Of a stretch of DNA of 64,000 bases, positions 36,600-49,215 are shown piece after piece; the stretch's first letter is position 1; each line of letters opens with the position of its first letter. Source of the stretch: Arthrobacter sp. SLBN-83. GTDB taxonomy: Bacteria > Actinomycetota > Actinomycetes > Actinomycetales > Micrococcaceae. Below the pieces are notes generated by a model, which was not told the origin of the DNA, made no database searches, and was given only the letters and a program-made list of their open reading frames with translations. Both the position numbers and the translations under genes were made by a program. The DNA lies in the NCBI RefSeq assembly GCF_006715285.1, contig NZ_VFMX01000001.1, forward strand, positions 3,596,001-3,660,000. Reading direction: 5' to 3'.

Positions 36600-37927
36600 C
36601 GCAACTGCTCCTGGTCGCGGTGGCACTGGTTTTCCTTGCCGTCGCGGCCGTGCTGACCGCGGCCGAGGCCGCCTTCAGTTTTCTTCCCCGCCACGACGCC
36701 GAGGAGGCACTGCACCGGAGCCGCGGCACCGCCATGCGCCGGATCCTCGCCGAACCCGTGGCCCACACCCGGGCCCTGCGCTTCTGGCGCGTCTGGTTCG
36801 AGATGGCCTCGGCCGTGGCCGTCGCGGTGCTGATCGCCAGCCTGCTGGACAATGTGTGGCTCGCCGGCCTGGTGGCCACCGGCATCATGGCCCTCCTGGG
36901 CTTCGTGATCGTGGGTGTTTCGCCCCGGCAGCTCGGCCGGCTGCACTCCACAGCGGTGGTCCGCTTCACTGCCCCCATGGTCCGGTTCCTCACCAGCGTG
37001 CTGGGACCGGTTCCCGGCTGGCTGGTTGCCATCGGCAGTTCGGCGGCCCCCGGAGCGCCCGGCGGAGATGACGCCTTCTTCAGCGAGCAGGAGTTCCGTG
37101 AACTCGTGGACCGGGCCAGTGAGTCCGACATGATCGAGGACACCGAGGCGGAGATGATCCAGTCGGTGTTCGACTTCGGTGACACCCTGGTCCGGGCCGT
37201 CATGGTGCCCAGGACGGACATCGTCAGCATCGACGCCGGCTCCAGCCTGCACCAGGCCATGTCCCTCTTCCTGCGCTCCGGCTACTCCCGGATCCCGGTC
37301 ATCAACGAAAACACGGACCACATCCTCGGCATTGTCTACCTCAAGGACGTTGCCGCGGTCATCCACCAGCTGGGCGCGGACCAGGAACCGCCCCTGGTGG
37401 AGTCTCTCGCCCGCGAAGTCCGTTACGTGCCGGAGTCCAAGCCCGTCAGCGACCTCCTGCGCGAACTGCAGAAGGAATCCACCCATGTGGCCATCGTCAT
37501 CGACGAATACGGCGGAACGGCCGGGCTTGTGACCCTCGAGGACCTGATTGAGGAAATCGTGGGCGAGATCGTGGACGAATACGACACCGAGAGCGCGGAA
37601 GCGGTGGCACTGGACGACGGATCCTACCGGGTGAGCGCCCGGATGGGCATCGACGACCTCGGCGAGCTGTTCGACCTGGAGATTGACGACGACGAAGTGG
37701 ACACTGTGGGCGGCCTCCTCGCCAAGGCGCTTGGCCGAGTCCCGATCGTGGGCAGCAGCGTGGAAGTGCAGGGCGTATCGCTGCGGGCGGAGCGGCTGGA
37801 GGGCCGCCGGAACCGGGTCAGCCACATCATTGCGGCGGCCGTACCAAGAGTAGAGACTGACCTTGAAGGCCTCCTGGAAGAGGCCGAAGCAACCCAGCAG
37901 GGAGTTCCACGTGAGCAAGAAAAATAA
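36596..37927 (+). CDS. CNNM/CBS-domain transporter-like protein (CorC/HlyC family)
   Basis: 443 residues. The N-terminal CNNM (DUF21) membrane domain has about four spans (residues 1-140, from [20 protein letters not shown]). It is followed by two CBS domains ([20 protein letters not shown], about 202-221; [20 protein letters not shown], about 280-299) and a CorC_HlyC C-terminal domain ([20 protein letters not shown]). Proteins of this type are linked to magnesium or cobalt efflux and resistance; the old name hemolysin is misleading. Coupled to ybeY, and it overlaps era by 17 bases. Confidence 0.92.
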   Translation: MTQLLLVAVALVFLAVAAVLTAAEAAFSFLPRHDAEEALHRSRGTAMRRILAEPVAHTRALRFWRVWFEMASAVAVAVLIASLLDNVWLAGLVATGIMALLGFVIVGVSPRQLGRLHSTAVVRFTAPMVRFLTSVLGPVPGWLVAIGSSAAPGAPGGDDAFFSEQEFRELVDRASESDMIEDTEAEMIQSVFDFGDTLVRAVMVPRTDIVSIDAGSSLHQAMSLFLRSGYSRIPVINENTDHILGIVYLKDVAAVIHQLGADQEPPLVESLAREVRYVPESKPVSDLLRELQKESTHVAIVIDEYGGTAGLVTLEDLIEEIVGEIVDEYDTESAEAVALDDGSYRVSARMGIDDLGELFDLEIDDDEVDTVGGLLAKALGRVPIVGSSVEVQGVSLRAERLEGRRNRVSHIIAAAVPRVETDLEGLLEEAEATQQGVPREQEK

Positions 37928-38870
37928 GGCTGAACTACCGGACGACTTCGGCGGCTTCCGCGCTGGGTTTTCGGTCCTGGTCGGCAGGCCCAACGCGGGC
38001 AAGTCCACCCTGACCAATGCCCTGGTAGGCAAGAAAGTGGCCATCACCTCCGCTAAACCGCAGACCACGCGGCACACTATCCGCGGCATCGTGCACCGTG
38101 ACGATGCCCAGCTGATCCTGGTGGACACACCGGGGCTGCACCGTCCCCGTACCCTCTTGGGAAAGCGCCTGAACGACCTCGTTGCAGACACGCTGGCCGA
38201 GGTGGACGCCATTGGTTTCTGTCTCCCGGCGAACGAGAAAATCGGCCCTGGCGACAAATTCATCGCGGCCCAGCTTGCCGCCGTCGGGCGCAAGCCGGTG
38301 GTCGCCATCGTCACCAAGGCGGACCTCGTGGACAAGCAGGCACTGACTGAACAGCTCCTTGCCGTGGCGGCCCTGGGACGCGAGGTGATGGGGGAGGACG
38401 GCTGGAAGGACATTGTTCCGGTCTCCGCTGCTGACGGTTTCCAGGTGGAAACGGTGGCCGACGTCCTGATCAGCCACATGCCGCCGTCGCCGCCCCTGTA
38501 TCCGGACGGTGAACTGACGGATGAGCCCGAAGCGGTCATGGTTGCCGAGCTCATCCGCGAGGCTGCCCTCGAGGGGGTCCGGGACGAGCTTCCCCACTCG
38601 CTGGCCGTGGTGGTGGAGGAGATCGTCCCCCGGGAAGACCGGCCGGACGACAACCCCTTGCTGGACGTCCGGGTCAACCTCTACGTGGAGCGGCCATCCC
38701 AGAAGGCCATCATCATCGGCAAGGGCGGCAGCCGGCTGCGGGAAGTGGGAACGAACGCCCGCAAGGGCATCGAAGCCCTCCTGGGCACCCGGATCTACCT
38801 GGATCTTCACGTCAAGGTGGCCAAAGACTGGCAGCGCGACCCGAAACAGCTGGTCAAACTGGGTTTCTGA
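37911..38870 (+). CDS. era: GTPase Era
   Basis: Ras-like GTPase with a KH domain that binds the 3' end of 16S rRNA during 30S assembly; 319 residues. G1 is GRPNAGKSTL (about residues 22-31), G3 is DTPGLHRP, G4 is TKAD; the KH domain holds IIIGKGGSRLREVGTNARKG (about 263-282). I chose the GTG at 37911 because it starts the family's SKKNK-type N-terminus; the open frame to 37863 lies inside the upstream gene. phoH, ybeY, the CNNM gene and era form the usual rRNA-maturation cluster. Confidence 0.95.
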   Translation: MSKKNKAELPDDFGGFRAGFSVLVGRPNAGKSTLTNALVGKKVAITSAKPQTTRHTIRGIVHRDDAQLILVDTPGLHRPRTLLGKRLNDLVADTLAEVDAIGFCLPANEKIGPGDKFIAAQLAAVGRKPVVAIVTKADLVDKQALTEQLLAVAALGREVMGEDGWKDIVPVSAADGFQVETVADVLISHMPPSPPLYPDGELTDEPEAVMVAELIREAALEGVRDELPHSLAVVVEEIVPREDRPDDNPLLDVRVNLYVERPSQKAIIIGKGGSRLREVGTNARKGIEALLGTRIYLDLHVKVAKDWQRDPKQLVKLGF

Positions 38871-38966
38871 CCTACGATAAAGGCGTTCGGCGGAGGGCGC
38901 CGGCGAGTTCTCCCCACTGGACCACTAAAATGGACCGGATTTCGTACTTAGAGGAAGGTTCACCAG

Positions 38967-40559
38967 GTGGATCGAGGCCGCGATGGACGCGACAACGAGG
39001 CTGACCTGTCAGCCGGGACGGGACCGGTATCCCGCCACGCAAACGGCGGTGCCGTTGGTGCTGCCCGCCACCTAGGCCCCCTGCGCGGGATGCCGTTATG
39101 GCTGAAGGCCGTCACTGGCGTGGTGGCACTGGTCCTCGTGGCCGCTATCGCTTTCGGCGGGTTCTGGTTTTTCCGGCTCCAGAACAACATCTCCAAGGCG
39201 CCGCTGAACGCCGGCGGGGAGAACACCGAGGCTGCCGGGAACGATGCCACCGGCCGCTTGCAGATCCTGATTCTCGGCTCGGATACCCGCGACGGGAAGA
39301 ACTCGGAGTACGGAACCACCGACGATTCCACCGGCTACGGCAAGTCGGACGTGATGATGCTGATGGACATCTCCGAGGACAACAAGCGCGTCAACGTCAT
39401 CAGCTTCCCGCGTGACCTGCTGGTGGACATCCCCGACTGCAAGGACAAGAAATCCGGCAAGGATTATCCTGCCCGCACCGGTGTGATGATCAACGAGGCC
39501 ATGAGCGAGGCCGGCATCGGCTGCGCTGTGGACACGGTCAACAAGCTCACCGGCATGCAGGTGGACCACTTCATGATGGCCGATTTCAATGCCGTGAAGG
39601 AACTGTCCAATGCAGTGGGCGGAGTCGACGTCTGCATCAGCGACGCCGTTTACGACCCCGATTCCCGGCTGCGGCTGCCCGCAGGAACATCGTCGGTGCA
39701 GGGTGAAATGGCGCTTGCGTTCCTCCGGACCCGCCACGCTTTTGCCGACGGCGGCGACCTGGGGCGGATCAAGGCGCAGCAGGGCTTCCTGTCCTCGCTG
39801 ACCCGCAAGATCAAGGATGAAGGAACGCTGTCGGACCCTGCGAAAATGCTGAAGATCGCCGACGTCGTGACCCAGAATCTGACCGTTGATGACGGGCTTG
39901 CTTCCGTGCCCACCCTGCTGACCATCGGCACCCGGCTCAAGGACATCGACATCAGCAAGGTGGCCTTTGTGGCGGTGCCCACCACGCCGGCGCCCGTTGA
40001 TCCCAACCGGCTCGTTATCGCGGAGCCTGCGGGTGCACAGCTGTTCTCGGCGCTGCGGAAGAACGTGGACCTCACCGATCCCACTGCGCCTCCTTCGCCG
40101 TCGCCCACCGAGACGGCGTCACCGTCTCCGGCGCCGACCGAGACGGCTCCGCCGGTGCCGCCCTATAACAAGGCCATCCAGCCCGTCACGGTCGCCAACG
40201 GAAGCGGCGTCAGCGGCCGCGCGCAGGAGATCGTCCAGGCGTTGGTGGCCGGCGGCTTCACGCAGACCGGCCAGTTCCTCGCCCAGCCCGTGGCCAAGAC
40301 AGCCGTGTACTACGGCAACGGCTTCGCCGACGTCGCGGCCGACGTCGCCGCGCTCCTGGGGATTCCGGCCACCCTCATGATTCCTGCCCCGGGGGTATCG
40401 GGCGTGCAAGTCTACGTCGGCAGCGATTTCACCAGCGGCACCACTTACGGAGCAGGAGCCGGCGGTGGCACTGCACCTGCCTTGCCGCAGGACATCGTCA
40501 ACCAGACTGCAGGAGACAAAGTCTGTCAGCAGGCCAACCCTGAGCTGATCGTGCGGTAG
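38967..40559 (+). CDS. LytR-CpsA-Psr family cell-wall glycopolymer ligase
   Basis: 530 residues, type II membrane protein. A cytosolic N-terminus and one span (LWLKAVTGVVALVLVAAIAF, about residues 45-64) precede the LCP domain (about 88-260), which has ILILGSDTRDG, SDVMMLMDI, VNVISFPRDLLVDIP and FLRTRHAFADGGDLGRIKAQ, with the Arg and Asp residues that bind polyprenyl pyrophosphate. After a Pro/Ser/Thr-rich linker (about 374-395) comes a LytR_C domain (TVANGSGVSGRAQEIVQAL). LCP enzymes attach teichoic-acid-like polymers or arabinogalactan to peptidoglycan. AGGAAGG precedes the GTG start. Confidence 0.92.
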   Translation: MDRGRDGRDNEADLSAGTGPVSRHANGGAVGAARHLGPLRGMPLWLKAVTGVVALVLVAAIAFGGFWFFRLQNNISKAPLNAGGENTEAAGNDATGRLQILILGSDTRDGKNSEYGTTDDSTGYGKSDVMMLMDISEDNKRVNVISFPRDLLVDIPDCKDKKSGKDYPARTGVMINEAMSEAGIGCAVDTVNKLTGMQVDHFMMADFNAVKELSNAVGGVDVCISDAVYDPDSRLRLPAGTSSVQGEMALAFLRTRHAFADGGDLGRIKAQQGFLSSLTRKIKDEGTLSDPAKMLKIADVVTQNLTVDDGLASVPTLLTIGTRLKDIDISKVAFVAVPTTPAPVDPNRLVIAEPAGAQLFSALRKNVDLTDPTAPPSPSPTETASPSPAPTETAPPVPPYNKAIQPVTVANGSGVSGRAQEIVQALVAGGFTQTGQFLAQPVAKTAVYYGNGFADVAADVAALLGIPATLMIPAPGVSGVQVYVGSDFTSGTTYGAGAGGGTAPALPQDIVNQTAGDKVCQQANPELIVR

Positions 40560-40600
40560 CACCAGTTCCACGGCGACAGTGTCAGTCCGCCGGCAAAAGC

Positions 40601-40630
40601 TTGGGCCCCGCCTGTACAGGCGGGGCCCAA
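40601..40630. terminator. bidirectional terminator between the LCP and M13 peptidase genes
   Basis: A perfect 30-base palindrome of two 15-base arms, with CTTTTAT after it on + and an A-run (AAAAG) before it, which is a T-run on -. The A/T flanks can extend the stem. It serves both converging genes. Confidence 0.88.
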
Positions 40631-40641
40631 CTTTTATCTGG

Positions 40642-42594
40642 CTACCAGATGCTGACGCGCTCGGCGGCCGGCATCCACATTCCGTCGTCCTCGGTGACCT
40701 CGAACGCGTCGTGGAAGGAGTCCAGGTTCTTCGCGATCGCGTTTGTCCGGAACTCATTGGGGGAGTGGGGATCGGTGGCAAGCCGGCGGATGGCCTCTTC
40801 CTGCCGGATCACCTGGCGCCATCCCGCCGCCCAGGACGCGAAGAAGCGCTGCTGCCCGGTCAGTCCGTCCAGGACTTCCGGTTCCTTGCCGTCGAGGCTG
40901 ATCTGGTACGCCTTGAAGGCAATGGTCAGGCCTGCCAGATCGCCGATGTTCTCACCGAGCGTGAGCCGGCCGTTAACGTGGTGGCCCGGCGCGGCGGTGG
41001 GGGACAGGGCGTCATACTGGGCCACGAGCCGCGCCGTCAAGGCCTCGAACGCCTGGCGGTCCTGGTCCGTCCACCAGTTGCGCAGGGCTCCGTCGCCGTC
41101 GAACTGCGAGCCCTGGTCGTCAAAGCCGTGGCCGATCTCGTGCCCGATGACGGCGCCGATGCCGCCGTAGTTGACCGCGTCGTCGGCGTCGGCGGTAAAG
41201 AACGGCGGCTGCAGGATGGCGGCCGGGAACACAATCTCATTCATCATCGGGTGGTAATAGGCGTTGACCGTCTGCGGCGTCATCAGCCACTTGGTCCGGT
41301 CCACTGGCTTGCCCACCTCATCCAGGTGCCGGTCGACGTCGGCGTTATGCGCCCGTTCAACGTTGCCGAGGAGGTCGGTGGGGTCGATCTCCACGGCGGA
41401 GTAGTCAATCCACTTGTCCGGGTAGCCGATCTTGGCCCGGAATGCCTCCAGCTTGCGCAGGGCCTCGGCCTTGGTTTCCTCGCCCATCCAGCCCACCCCG
41501 GTGATGCTGCGTCGGTAGGCCTCAATGAGGTTCGCCACCAGGGTCTGCATCCGCGCCTTGTGGGTCTCGGGGAAGTGGCGTGCCACGTAAATCTGCCCGA
41601 CGGCTTCACCCAGGGCGGCTTCGACGACGGCGACGCCCCGCTTCCACCGGTCCTTGTTGCGGGGCGTGCCGCTGATGGTGGTGCCGTAGAAGGCGAAGTT
41701 GGCGTCCACGAAGGCTGAGGACAAGTAGGGAGCGGCCCCGCTGATGACCCGCATGGCCAGCCACTCCTGCCAGGTTTCCACGGGGACCTCGTCCAGGAGT
41801 CCAGCGGCGCCGGTAAAGAAGTCAGGGGTGCTGACGACGATTTCAGCGCGCTTGTCGGCGTCGATTCCGGCAGCATCGAACCAGGTGCCCAGGAGCGGGA
41901 ACAGTTCGCTGGCTTCTTCGGCCGTTTTCAGGTTGTAGGTCTTCTGCGGATCACGCAGGGTGACATTGTCCCAGTGGTGGGATGCGAGCTTTGTCTCCAG
42001 TTGGACAACCCGGCCGGCTGCGCCCTGGGAATCGGCCACTCCGGCGAGTTCGAACATCTTCTCCACGTGCGCGGTGTAGGCGGAGACGATGGGAGCGAAC
42101 TTCTCCTCACGGTAGTACGACTCGTCAGGCAGGCCCAGGCCGCCCTGTCCGGTGTACAGCAGGACCCTGTCCGGGTTGCCGGCGTCGGGGGCAGGGTAGA
42201 TGTAGAACAACCCGCCCACGTCAGCGCGGAACAACCGGCCCGCCAGCGCGATGAGGTCCGGCACCGAGCCGGTGGCGAAGACCTCGGCCAGCCGCCCGCG
42301 GATGGGCTCCATGCCCTTGGCTTCAACAGCTGCCTCATCCATGAAGCTGTTGTAAAGGCCGCCGATCTTCCGCTCGATCCCGGTGGCGTCCGCCCCCTTG
42401 GCAGCAGCTTCCTCAATAATGTCGCGGACCGCGATCTCCGATCCGTCGCGGAGCGCGGTGAAGGTTCCCTCAAGGGGCCGGTCGTCGGGAATCTCGGTTG
42501 CTTTCAGCCAGGCGCCGTTGACGTGCTGGTACAGGTCATCCTGCGGCCGGACTGTGTGATCAATGGTGGACAGATCGATCCCCGAAATGGGCAC
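40642..42594 (-). CDS. M13 family metallopeptidase (neprilysin-like, PepO)
   Basis: Zinc endopeptidase for short peptides; 650 residues, no signal peptide, so probably cytosolic. The N-terminal M13_N domain begins with GIDLSTIDHTVRPQDDLYQH VNGAWL. The zinc site is IGHEIGHGFDDQGSQFD (HExxH) with the third ligand in GENIGDLAGLTIAF, and substrate-binding NAYYHPMMNEIVFPAAIL (family NAxY) is present. GTG start at 42594 after AAAGGAG. Divergent from the leuA leader region. Confidence 0.93.
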   Translation of the reverse strand: MPISGIDLSTIDHTVRPQDDLYQHVNGAWLKATEIPDDRPLEGTFTALRDGSEIAVRDIIEEAAAKGADATGIERKIGGLYNSFMDEAAVEAKGMEPIRGRLAEVFATGSVPDLIALAGRLFRADVGGLFYIYPAPDAGNPDRVLLYTGQGGLGLPDESYYREEKFAPIVSAYTAHVEKMFELAGVADSQGAAGRVVQLETKLASHHWDNVTLRDPQKTYNLKTAEEASELFPLLGTWFDAAGIDADKRAEIVVSTPDFFTGAAGLLDEVPVETWQEWLAMRVISGAAPYLSSAFVDANFAFYGTTISGTPRNKDRWKRGVAVVEAALGEAVGQIYVARHFPETHKARMQTLVANLIEAYRRSITGVGWMGEETKAEALRKLEAFRAKIGYPDKWIDYSAVEIDPTDLLGNVERAHNADVDRHLDEVGKPVDRTKWLMTPQTVNAYYHPMMNEIVFPAAILQPPFFTADADDAVNYGGIGAVIGHEIGHGFDDQGSQFDGDGALRNWWTDQDRQAFEALTARLVAQYDALSPTAAPGHHVNGRLTLGENIGDLAGLTIAFKAYQISLDGKEPEVLDGLTGQQRFFASWAAGWRQVIRQEEAIRRLATDPHSPNEFRTNAIAKNLDSFHDAFEVTEDDGMWMPAAERVSIW

Positions 42595-42697
42595 TGCAAC
42601 TCCTTTTGCTGGGACGCCGCTGCCGGGCGGAACACCCGAGGCGTCTGCATGCTGGACTTTACGGACGGTAGTGCCCTTTCATCTTACGCACCCGTGT

Positions 42698-42703
42698 TAC
42701 CCT
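42698..42703 (+). promoter_or_regulatory. -10 box for the leuA leader transcript
   Basis: TACCCT is followed by exactly 6 bases (CAAAGA) and the GTG at 42710, the same geometry as before the leuS leader peptide. The transcript would be leaderless with respect to the leader peptide. Confidence 0.45.
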
Positions 42704-42709
42704 CAAAGA

Positions 42710-42738
42710 GTGCGTGCAGAGCTCCTTCTCCTTAGCTG

Positions 42739-42766
<28 letters not shown>
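42710..42766 (+). CDS. leucine leader peptide of leuA (MRAELLLLSCRGEATDAI)
   Basis: Eighteen codons, GTG to TAG, with four consecutive leucine codons CTC-CTT-CTC-CTT at 42722-42733. It ends 81 bases before leuA, the first enzyme of leucine synthesis. Leader-peptide control of leuA is known in Streptomyces coelicolor and predicted in other actinobacteria, so this is a regulatory uORF. It shares the opening Met-Arg-Ala with the leuS leader peptide. Confidence 0.75.
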
Positions 42767-44587
<1,821 letters not shown>

Positions 44588-44671
44588 TACCTGTAGCTGG
44601 TGGCGCCGCCCCAACCGGCGGCGCCAGCACCCCTTGGCAGCATGATGCTGTGCAGGATGGGAAGATAGAGC

Positions 44672-45424
44672 GTGCCCCAACAGTCTTTCGCCTCCCGGGC
44701 GTACCGGGACGACGCCGTGGTGCTCCGCACCCACAAGCTGGGCGAGGCGGACAGAATCATTACCCTCCTGACCAAGCACCATGGGCAGGTCCGCGCTGTC
44801 GCCAAGGGCGTGCGCCGCACCAGCAGCCGTTTCGGGGCCCGGCTTGAACCCTTCATGGTGGCGGACCTCCAACTGGTGTCCGGCCGCACGCTGGACATCG
44901 TTACCCAGGCCGTCGCCAAAGGCGCCTACGGTGGAAGCATCGCCGCGGACTACGGCAGGTACACGGTTGCCGCAGCGATGACCGAGACGGCGGAGAAACT
45001 CACGGATGTGGATGGCGAGGCCGGCACCGCGCAGTACAACCTGCTGGTGGGGGCCCTCGCCGCGCTGAGCCGGGACGAGCATGCCGCCGGCCTCATCCTG
45101 GACTCCTACCTGCTGCGCGCGCTGGCTACCGGCGGGTGGGCGCCCAGCTTCACCGACTGCGCGCGCTGCGGCATGCCCGGCCCGCATACGGCGTTTTCCG
45201 CGCCCCTGGGCGGAATGGTTTGCCCCCAGTGCAGGCCGCCGGGGTCCCCGGCCCCTGCACCGGAGACCGTGGTCCTGCTGGCGGCGCTGCTGACGGGGGA
45301 CTGGAGGACGGCGGACGCTTCCGAGTTGCAGCACCGCAAGGAGGCGGCGGGGCTGGTGGCCGCGTACCTGCAGTGGCATCTGGAACGAGTATTGAAATCC
45401 CTCAAACATGTGGAGCGTAGCTGA
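44672..45424 (+). CDS. recO: DNA repair protein RecO
   Basis: Recombination mediator that loads RecA with RecR on gaps; 250 residues. The N-terminal OB fold starts [20 protein letters not shown] and [26 protein letters not shown] zinc-like set of Cys is seen in [13 protein letters not shown] and MVCPQC (about residues 163-190). GTG start after GGGAAG. It is 2 bases before uppS, the common actinobacterial pair. Confidence 0.93.
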   Translation: MPQQSFASRAYRDDAVVLRTHKLGEADRIITLLTKHHGQVRAVAKGVRRTSSRFGARLEPFMVADLQLVSGRTLDIVTQAVAKGAYGGSIAADYGRYTVAAAMTETAEKLTDVDGEAGTAQYNLLVGALAALSRDEHAAGLILDSYLLRALATGGWAPSFTDCARCGMPGPHTAFSAPLGGMVCPQCRPPGSPAPAPETVVLLAALLTGDWRTADASELQHRKEAAGLVAAYLQWHLERVLKSLKHVERS

Positions 45425-45426
45425 CA

Positions 45427-46290
45427 GTGGCCCTGGGAAAAAAGAACAACGCAGCCCGCAGGCGGACCCATCCCGTGGTGGCTCCCTACCCGCACCCGTC
45501 CGGTGCGGTGGCTCCCTCCATTCCAGCTGAGTTCATTCCGCGCCACGTGGCCATCGTGATGGATGGCAACGGACGGTGGGCCAACCAGCGGGGCCTGCCG
45601 CGGATCGAGGGGCATAAGGCGGGGGAGCCTGCGCTGCTTGACGTCATCGCCGGAGCCATCGAGTTGGGTATTGAGTACGTCAGCGTGTACGCCTTTTCCA
45701 CGGAGAACTGGCGCAGGTCGCCTGAGGAAGTCCGCTTCCTGATGGGATTTAACAAGGATGTGCTTCGACGGCAGCGGAACCAGCTCGATGACTGGGGAGT
45801 GCGGGTCCGCTGGGCCGGGCGGCGCCCCAAGCTCTGGGGTTCGGTGATCCGGGAGCTGGAAGAGGCCGAGGAGTTCACGGCCGGCAACACCACCTGCAAT
45901 TTGACCATGTGTGTTAATTACGGCGGCCGGGCCGAAATCACCGATGCAGTTTCCGCCATTGCTGCCGACGTCGCGGCGGGGAAGCTGAAGCCCAGTGCCA
46001 TCACGGAGCGGACCATCCAAAAGTACCTCGATGAGCCTGACCTGCCGGATGTGGATCTCTTCCTGCGCAGCTCCGGTGAGCAGAGGCTGTCCAACTTCCT
46101 CCTCTGGCAGTCCGCCTACGCTGAGTTCGTGTTCATGGACACGCTGTGGCCGGACGTGGACAGGCGGACCCTGTGGGCCGCCGTCGAGGAATATGCCCGG
46201 CGGGACCGCCGGTACGGGGGTGCCGTGGATGCCGCTGCTGCTCCCACGGATGCCCGGGTCGATTCCCCGGCAGGGCTCCGGGCGGAGTAG
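45427..46290 (+). CDS. uppS: isoprenyl transferase (undecaprenyl/decaprenyl diphosphate synthase)
   Basis: cis-Prenyltransferase making the polyprenyl diphosphate carrier for cell-wall precursors; 287 residues. The catalytic Asp and diphosphate site are in [20 protein letters not shown] (about residues 41-60), followed by [34 protein letters not shown] and [24 protein letters not shown]. The chain length of the product cannot be read. GTG start right after recO. Confidence 0.94.
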   Translation: MALGKKNNAARRRTHPVVAPYPHPSGAVAPSIPAEFIPRHVAIVMDGNGRWANQRGLPRIEGHKAGEPALLDVIAGAIELGIEYVSVYAFSTENWRRSPEEVRFLMGFNKDVLRRQRNQLDDWGVRVRWAGRRPKLWGSVIRELEEAEEFTAGNTTCNLTMCVNYGGRAEITDAVSAIAADVAAGKLKPSAITERTIQKYLDEPDLPDVDLFLRSSGEQRLSNFLLWQSAYAEFVFMDTLWPDVDRRTLWAAVEEYARRDRRYGGAVDAAAAPTDARVDSPAGLRAE

Positions 46291-46292
46291 CT

Positions 46293-47252
46293 TCACCCAT
46301 ACGCGCGGAGCCAACGGGCCAGCCTGGAGTAGGCATCGGACCGGATTGGCTCGGGGGAGAGGAAGACGTCGTGCAGCGCGCCGTCAATCCGCTCAAGGGT
46401 CACCGTGCGGCCCAGGGTCAGCGCGCGGGCGCTGATGGTATTGACGTCCAGGACAGCATCGGTGCGGCGCATTTCCTCGGACCAGAGCAGCCCGTTGGCG
46501 CTCCCCTTGGAGAGCAGGACCAGGATCGGCGCTTCGATTCCCAGGCCGCGCGCCACCCGCGCATGCCCCGCCAATACCGCCCTTAGCCACCCTGCCCGCA
46601 CCGGGAACGCCATCCTCGGCCGGTAGCGCTCGTCAAGCGGCCACTCGCCGTCGGCAGCGCTGCTGATGGTGCGCCAGTAATGGCCGCGTTCGGGCAGGCG
46701 CAGGACTGTTTGGGGCCGGAGACGGGCCACCGGGCGCACCATTCCGGCCGCAGCCCGACGCACGAGCGAGCTGCCGTGCATCTCCAGCCATGGACTGTTG
46801 AGGACCAACAGCGACACATCCCCCGGATGGCGGCTTGTCCAGAGGGCTGCCACCAGTCCGCCGGTGGAATGGCCCATCAACGCCAGGGGGCCGGGGGCGC
46901 CTTCGGTGCGGATGATGCGCCGCGCTTCCTCAATCTCGGCGTCATATGCCGCGAGGTCTGCCACATACCCACCAGGTGATTCCGGGCGCAGGCTGCGGCC
47001 GTGGTTGTGCATGTCCAGGGCGTAGAAGTCGTATCCCGCCCCAGCCCAGAACCGTGCCAGGTCCACATTGAAGAAGTAGTCGCTCCAGCCGTGCAGGAAC
47101 AGCACGGCACCGCGGCGGCCGTCGGCAGCGGCCCTGTCCGGGCCGGGCCGCAGCCGCACCAGGGTTGCGGTCCGCTCCACACCATCAGGTCCGGTGGCCA
47201 CAAAGGAATGGGACTCAAAGTCCCCGCCCAGGATGTCCTGCTGCCACTGCAT
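46293..47252 (-). CDS. alpha/beta hydrolase, lysophospholipase-like
   Basis: 319 residues. VLFLHGWSDYFFNVDLARFW (about residues 49-68) and YALDMHNHGRSLRPE are followed by the nucleophile elbow LMGHSTGGLVAALW (about 126-139) and a serine aminopeptidase S33-type lid. The S33 motif HxHGxSD pattern fits monoglyceride lipase or lysophospholipase enzymes; the substrate is unknown. No signal peptide. It converges on uppS with 2 bases between. TAGCAT lies 6 bases before the ATG, suggesting a leaderless start. Confidence 0.85.
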   Translation of the reverse strand: MQWQQDILGGDFESHSFVATGPDGVERTATLVRLRPGPDRAAADGRRGAVLFLHGWSDYFFNVDLARFWAGAGYDFYALDMHNHGRSLRPESPGGYVADLAAYDAEIEEARRIIRTEGAPGPLALMGHSTGGLVAALWTSRHPGDVSLLVLNSPWLEMHGSSLVRRAAAGMVRPVARLRPQTVLRLPERGHYWRTISSAADGEWPLDERYRPRMAFPVRAGWLRAVLAGHARVARGLGIEAPILVLLSKGSANGLLWSEEMRRTDAVLDVNTISARALTLGRTVTLERIDGALHDVFLSPEPIRSDAYSRLARWLRAYG

Positions 47253-47258
47253 GACCTC

Positions 47259-47264
47259 ATGCTA
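47259..47264 (-). promoter_or_regulatory. -10 box of a probable leaderless promoter for the lysophospholipase-like gene
   Basis: On the - strand TAGCAT is followed by 6 bases and the ATG at 47252. No ribosome binding site is at a useful distance other than GAGG inside these 6 bases. Confidence 0.4.
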
Positions 47265-47347
47265 GACCGGCCCGGCGGGTGCGTCCGTTCCGCTCGGGCT
47301 GCTTCTTCGTTTTGGTATGCGGCCCCCGGAAACGGGAAACTGGAGGC

Positions 47348-48418
<1,071 letters not shown>

Positions 48419-48463
48419 AATTGGGGTGGTCGTTAAACTTTCCTCCCATGGAAACGGGCCCTT

Positions 48464-48504
48464 AAAACGAAAACCCGGCGGTCATTCCGCCGGGTTTTCG
48501 TTTT
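48464..48504. terminator. bidirectional terminator between pyrD and DUF3043
   Basis: A perfect 18-base stem (48464-48481 with 48487-48504) and a 5-base loop, flanked by an A-run and followed by six T. Strong Rho-independent terminator usable from both sides. Confidence 0.92.
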
Positions 48505-48521
48505 TTGACGTCGGGGCCCGC

Positions 48522-49124
48522 TCAGGCGGGGTACTGCCCGCGCTGGACCTGGGGCTTGGGCAATCGCAGCTTGCGGAACTGCAGGGAGCGCATGGAGCCG
48601 TACCAGACAGTACCGCCCTCCACCGAGCCGAACTTTTCCGTGAGCCGCTTGCGGAGCTTCCGGGAAAGGATGAAAACGTCCACGAAGACAGCCAGGAACA
48701 TCACCCAGAATGCGCCCAGGACGTAGATCATCATGTCGCTGGAGGCCGGGACCACCAGGGACACCAGCACGAAGACCAGCGCGCCGAACATCAAGTACTC
48801 GCCAAGGTTGAACCGCGCGTCCACGAAGTCCCGGGCAAACCGCTTCTGCGGGCCTTTGTCCCGGAGCGGCAGGAACTTTTCGTCACCGGTGTCCAGAGCC
48901 CGGCGCATCTTCAGCCGCTGGTCCTGGACGGCCTGGCGTTCGGCGGCCTTGGACGCCTTGCGGTCCTCGGGGACCAGCGGGCGTTTGCGGGCAGCCTCCT
49001 GGGCCTTCCGGGTGGGGGTAGGGGCGCCCTTGCCCACCGCACTGTTCTGCCGCGCCGCCGCTTCCGCTGCCTGCTGGTCTATTGTTTGCTGCGCCGAGGG
49101 CGCTTCTTTTCTACGTCCGAACAC
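48522..49124 (-). CDS. DUF3043 family membrane protein
   Basis: 200 residues. The N-terminal half is charged and Ala/Lys/Arg-rich (EAPSAQQTIDQQAAEAAARQ, RKAQEAARKRPLVPEDRKAS), then FVDARFNLGEYLMFGALVFV and MIYVLGAFWVMFLAVFVDVF form two spans, with a basic tail. This matches DUF3043 of actinobacteria, function unknown. I chose the GTG at 49124 (VFGRRKEA); the frame is open upstream but overlaps the dipeptidase promoter and start. Confidence 0.82.
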   Translation of the reverse strand: MFGRRKEAPSAQQTIDQQAAEAAARQNSAVGKGAPTPTRKAQEAARKRPLVPEDRKASKAAERQAVQDQRLKMRRALDTGDEKFLPLRDKGPQKRFARDFVDARFNLGEYLMFGALVFVLVSLVVPASSDMMIYVLGAFWVMFLAVFVDVFILSRKLRKRLTEKFGSVEGGTVWYGSMRSLQFRKLRLPKPQVQRGQYPA

Positions 49125-49202
49125 CTGACCAGAATACCTTGCAGCAGTGCGCCTGCCGGCTGCCCCCATGCCTGCCGTGGCCGGGGGCAAACGTGACGGG
49201 GG

Positions 49203-49208
49203 TAATGT
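49203..49208 (+). promoter_or_regulatory. -10 box of a probable leaderless promoter for the dipeptidase
   Basis: TAATGT is followed by 7 bases and the ATG at 49216; no Shine-Dalgarno lies between. Confidence 0.45.
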
Positions 49209-49215
49209 TTTGGCC

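Noticed and set aside
36494..38677. 727-codon - strand frame across the CNNM gene and era
   Set aside because: Antisense shadow; the ybeY, CNNM and era frames are fully supported by motifs.
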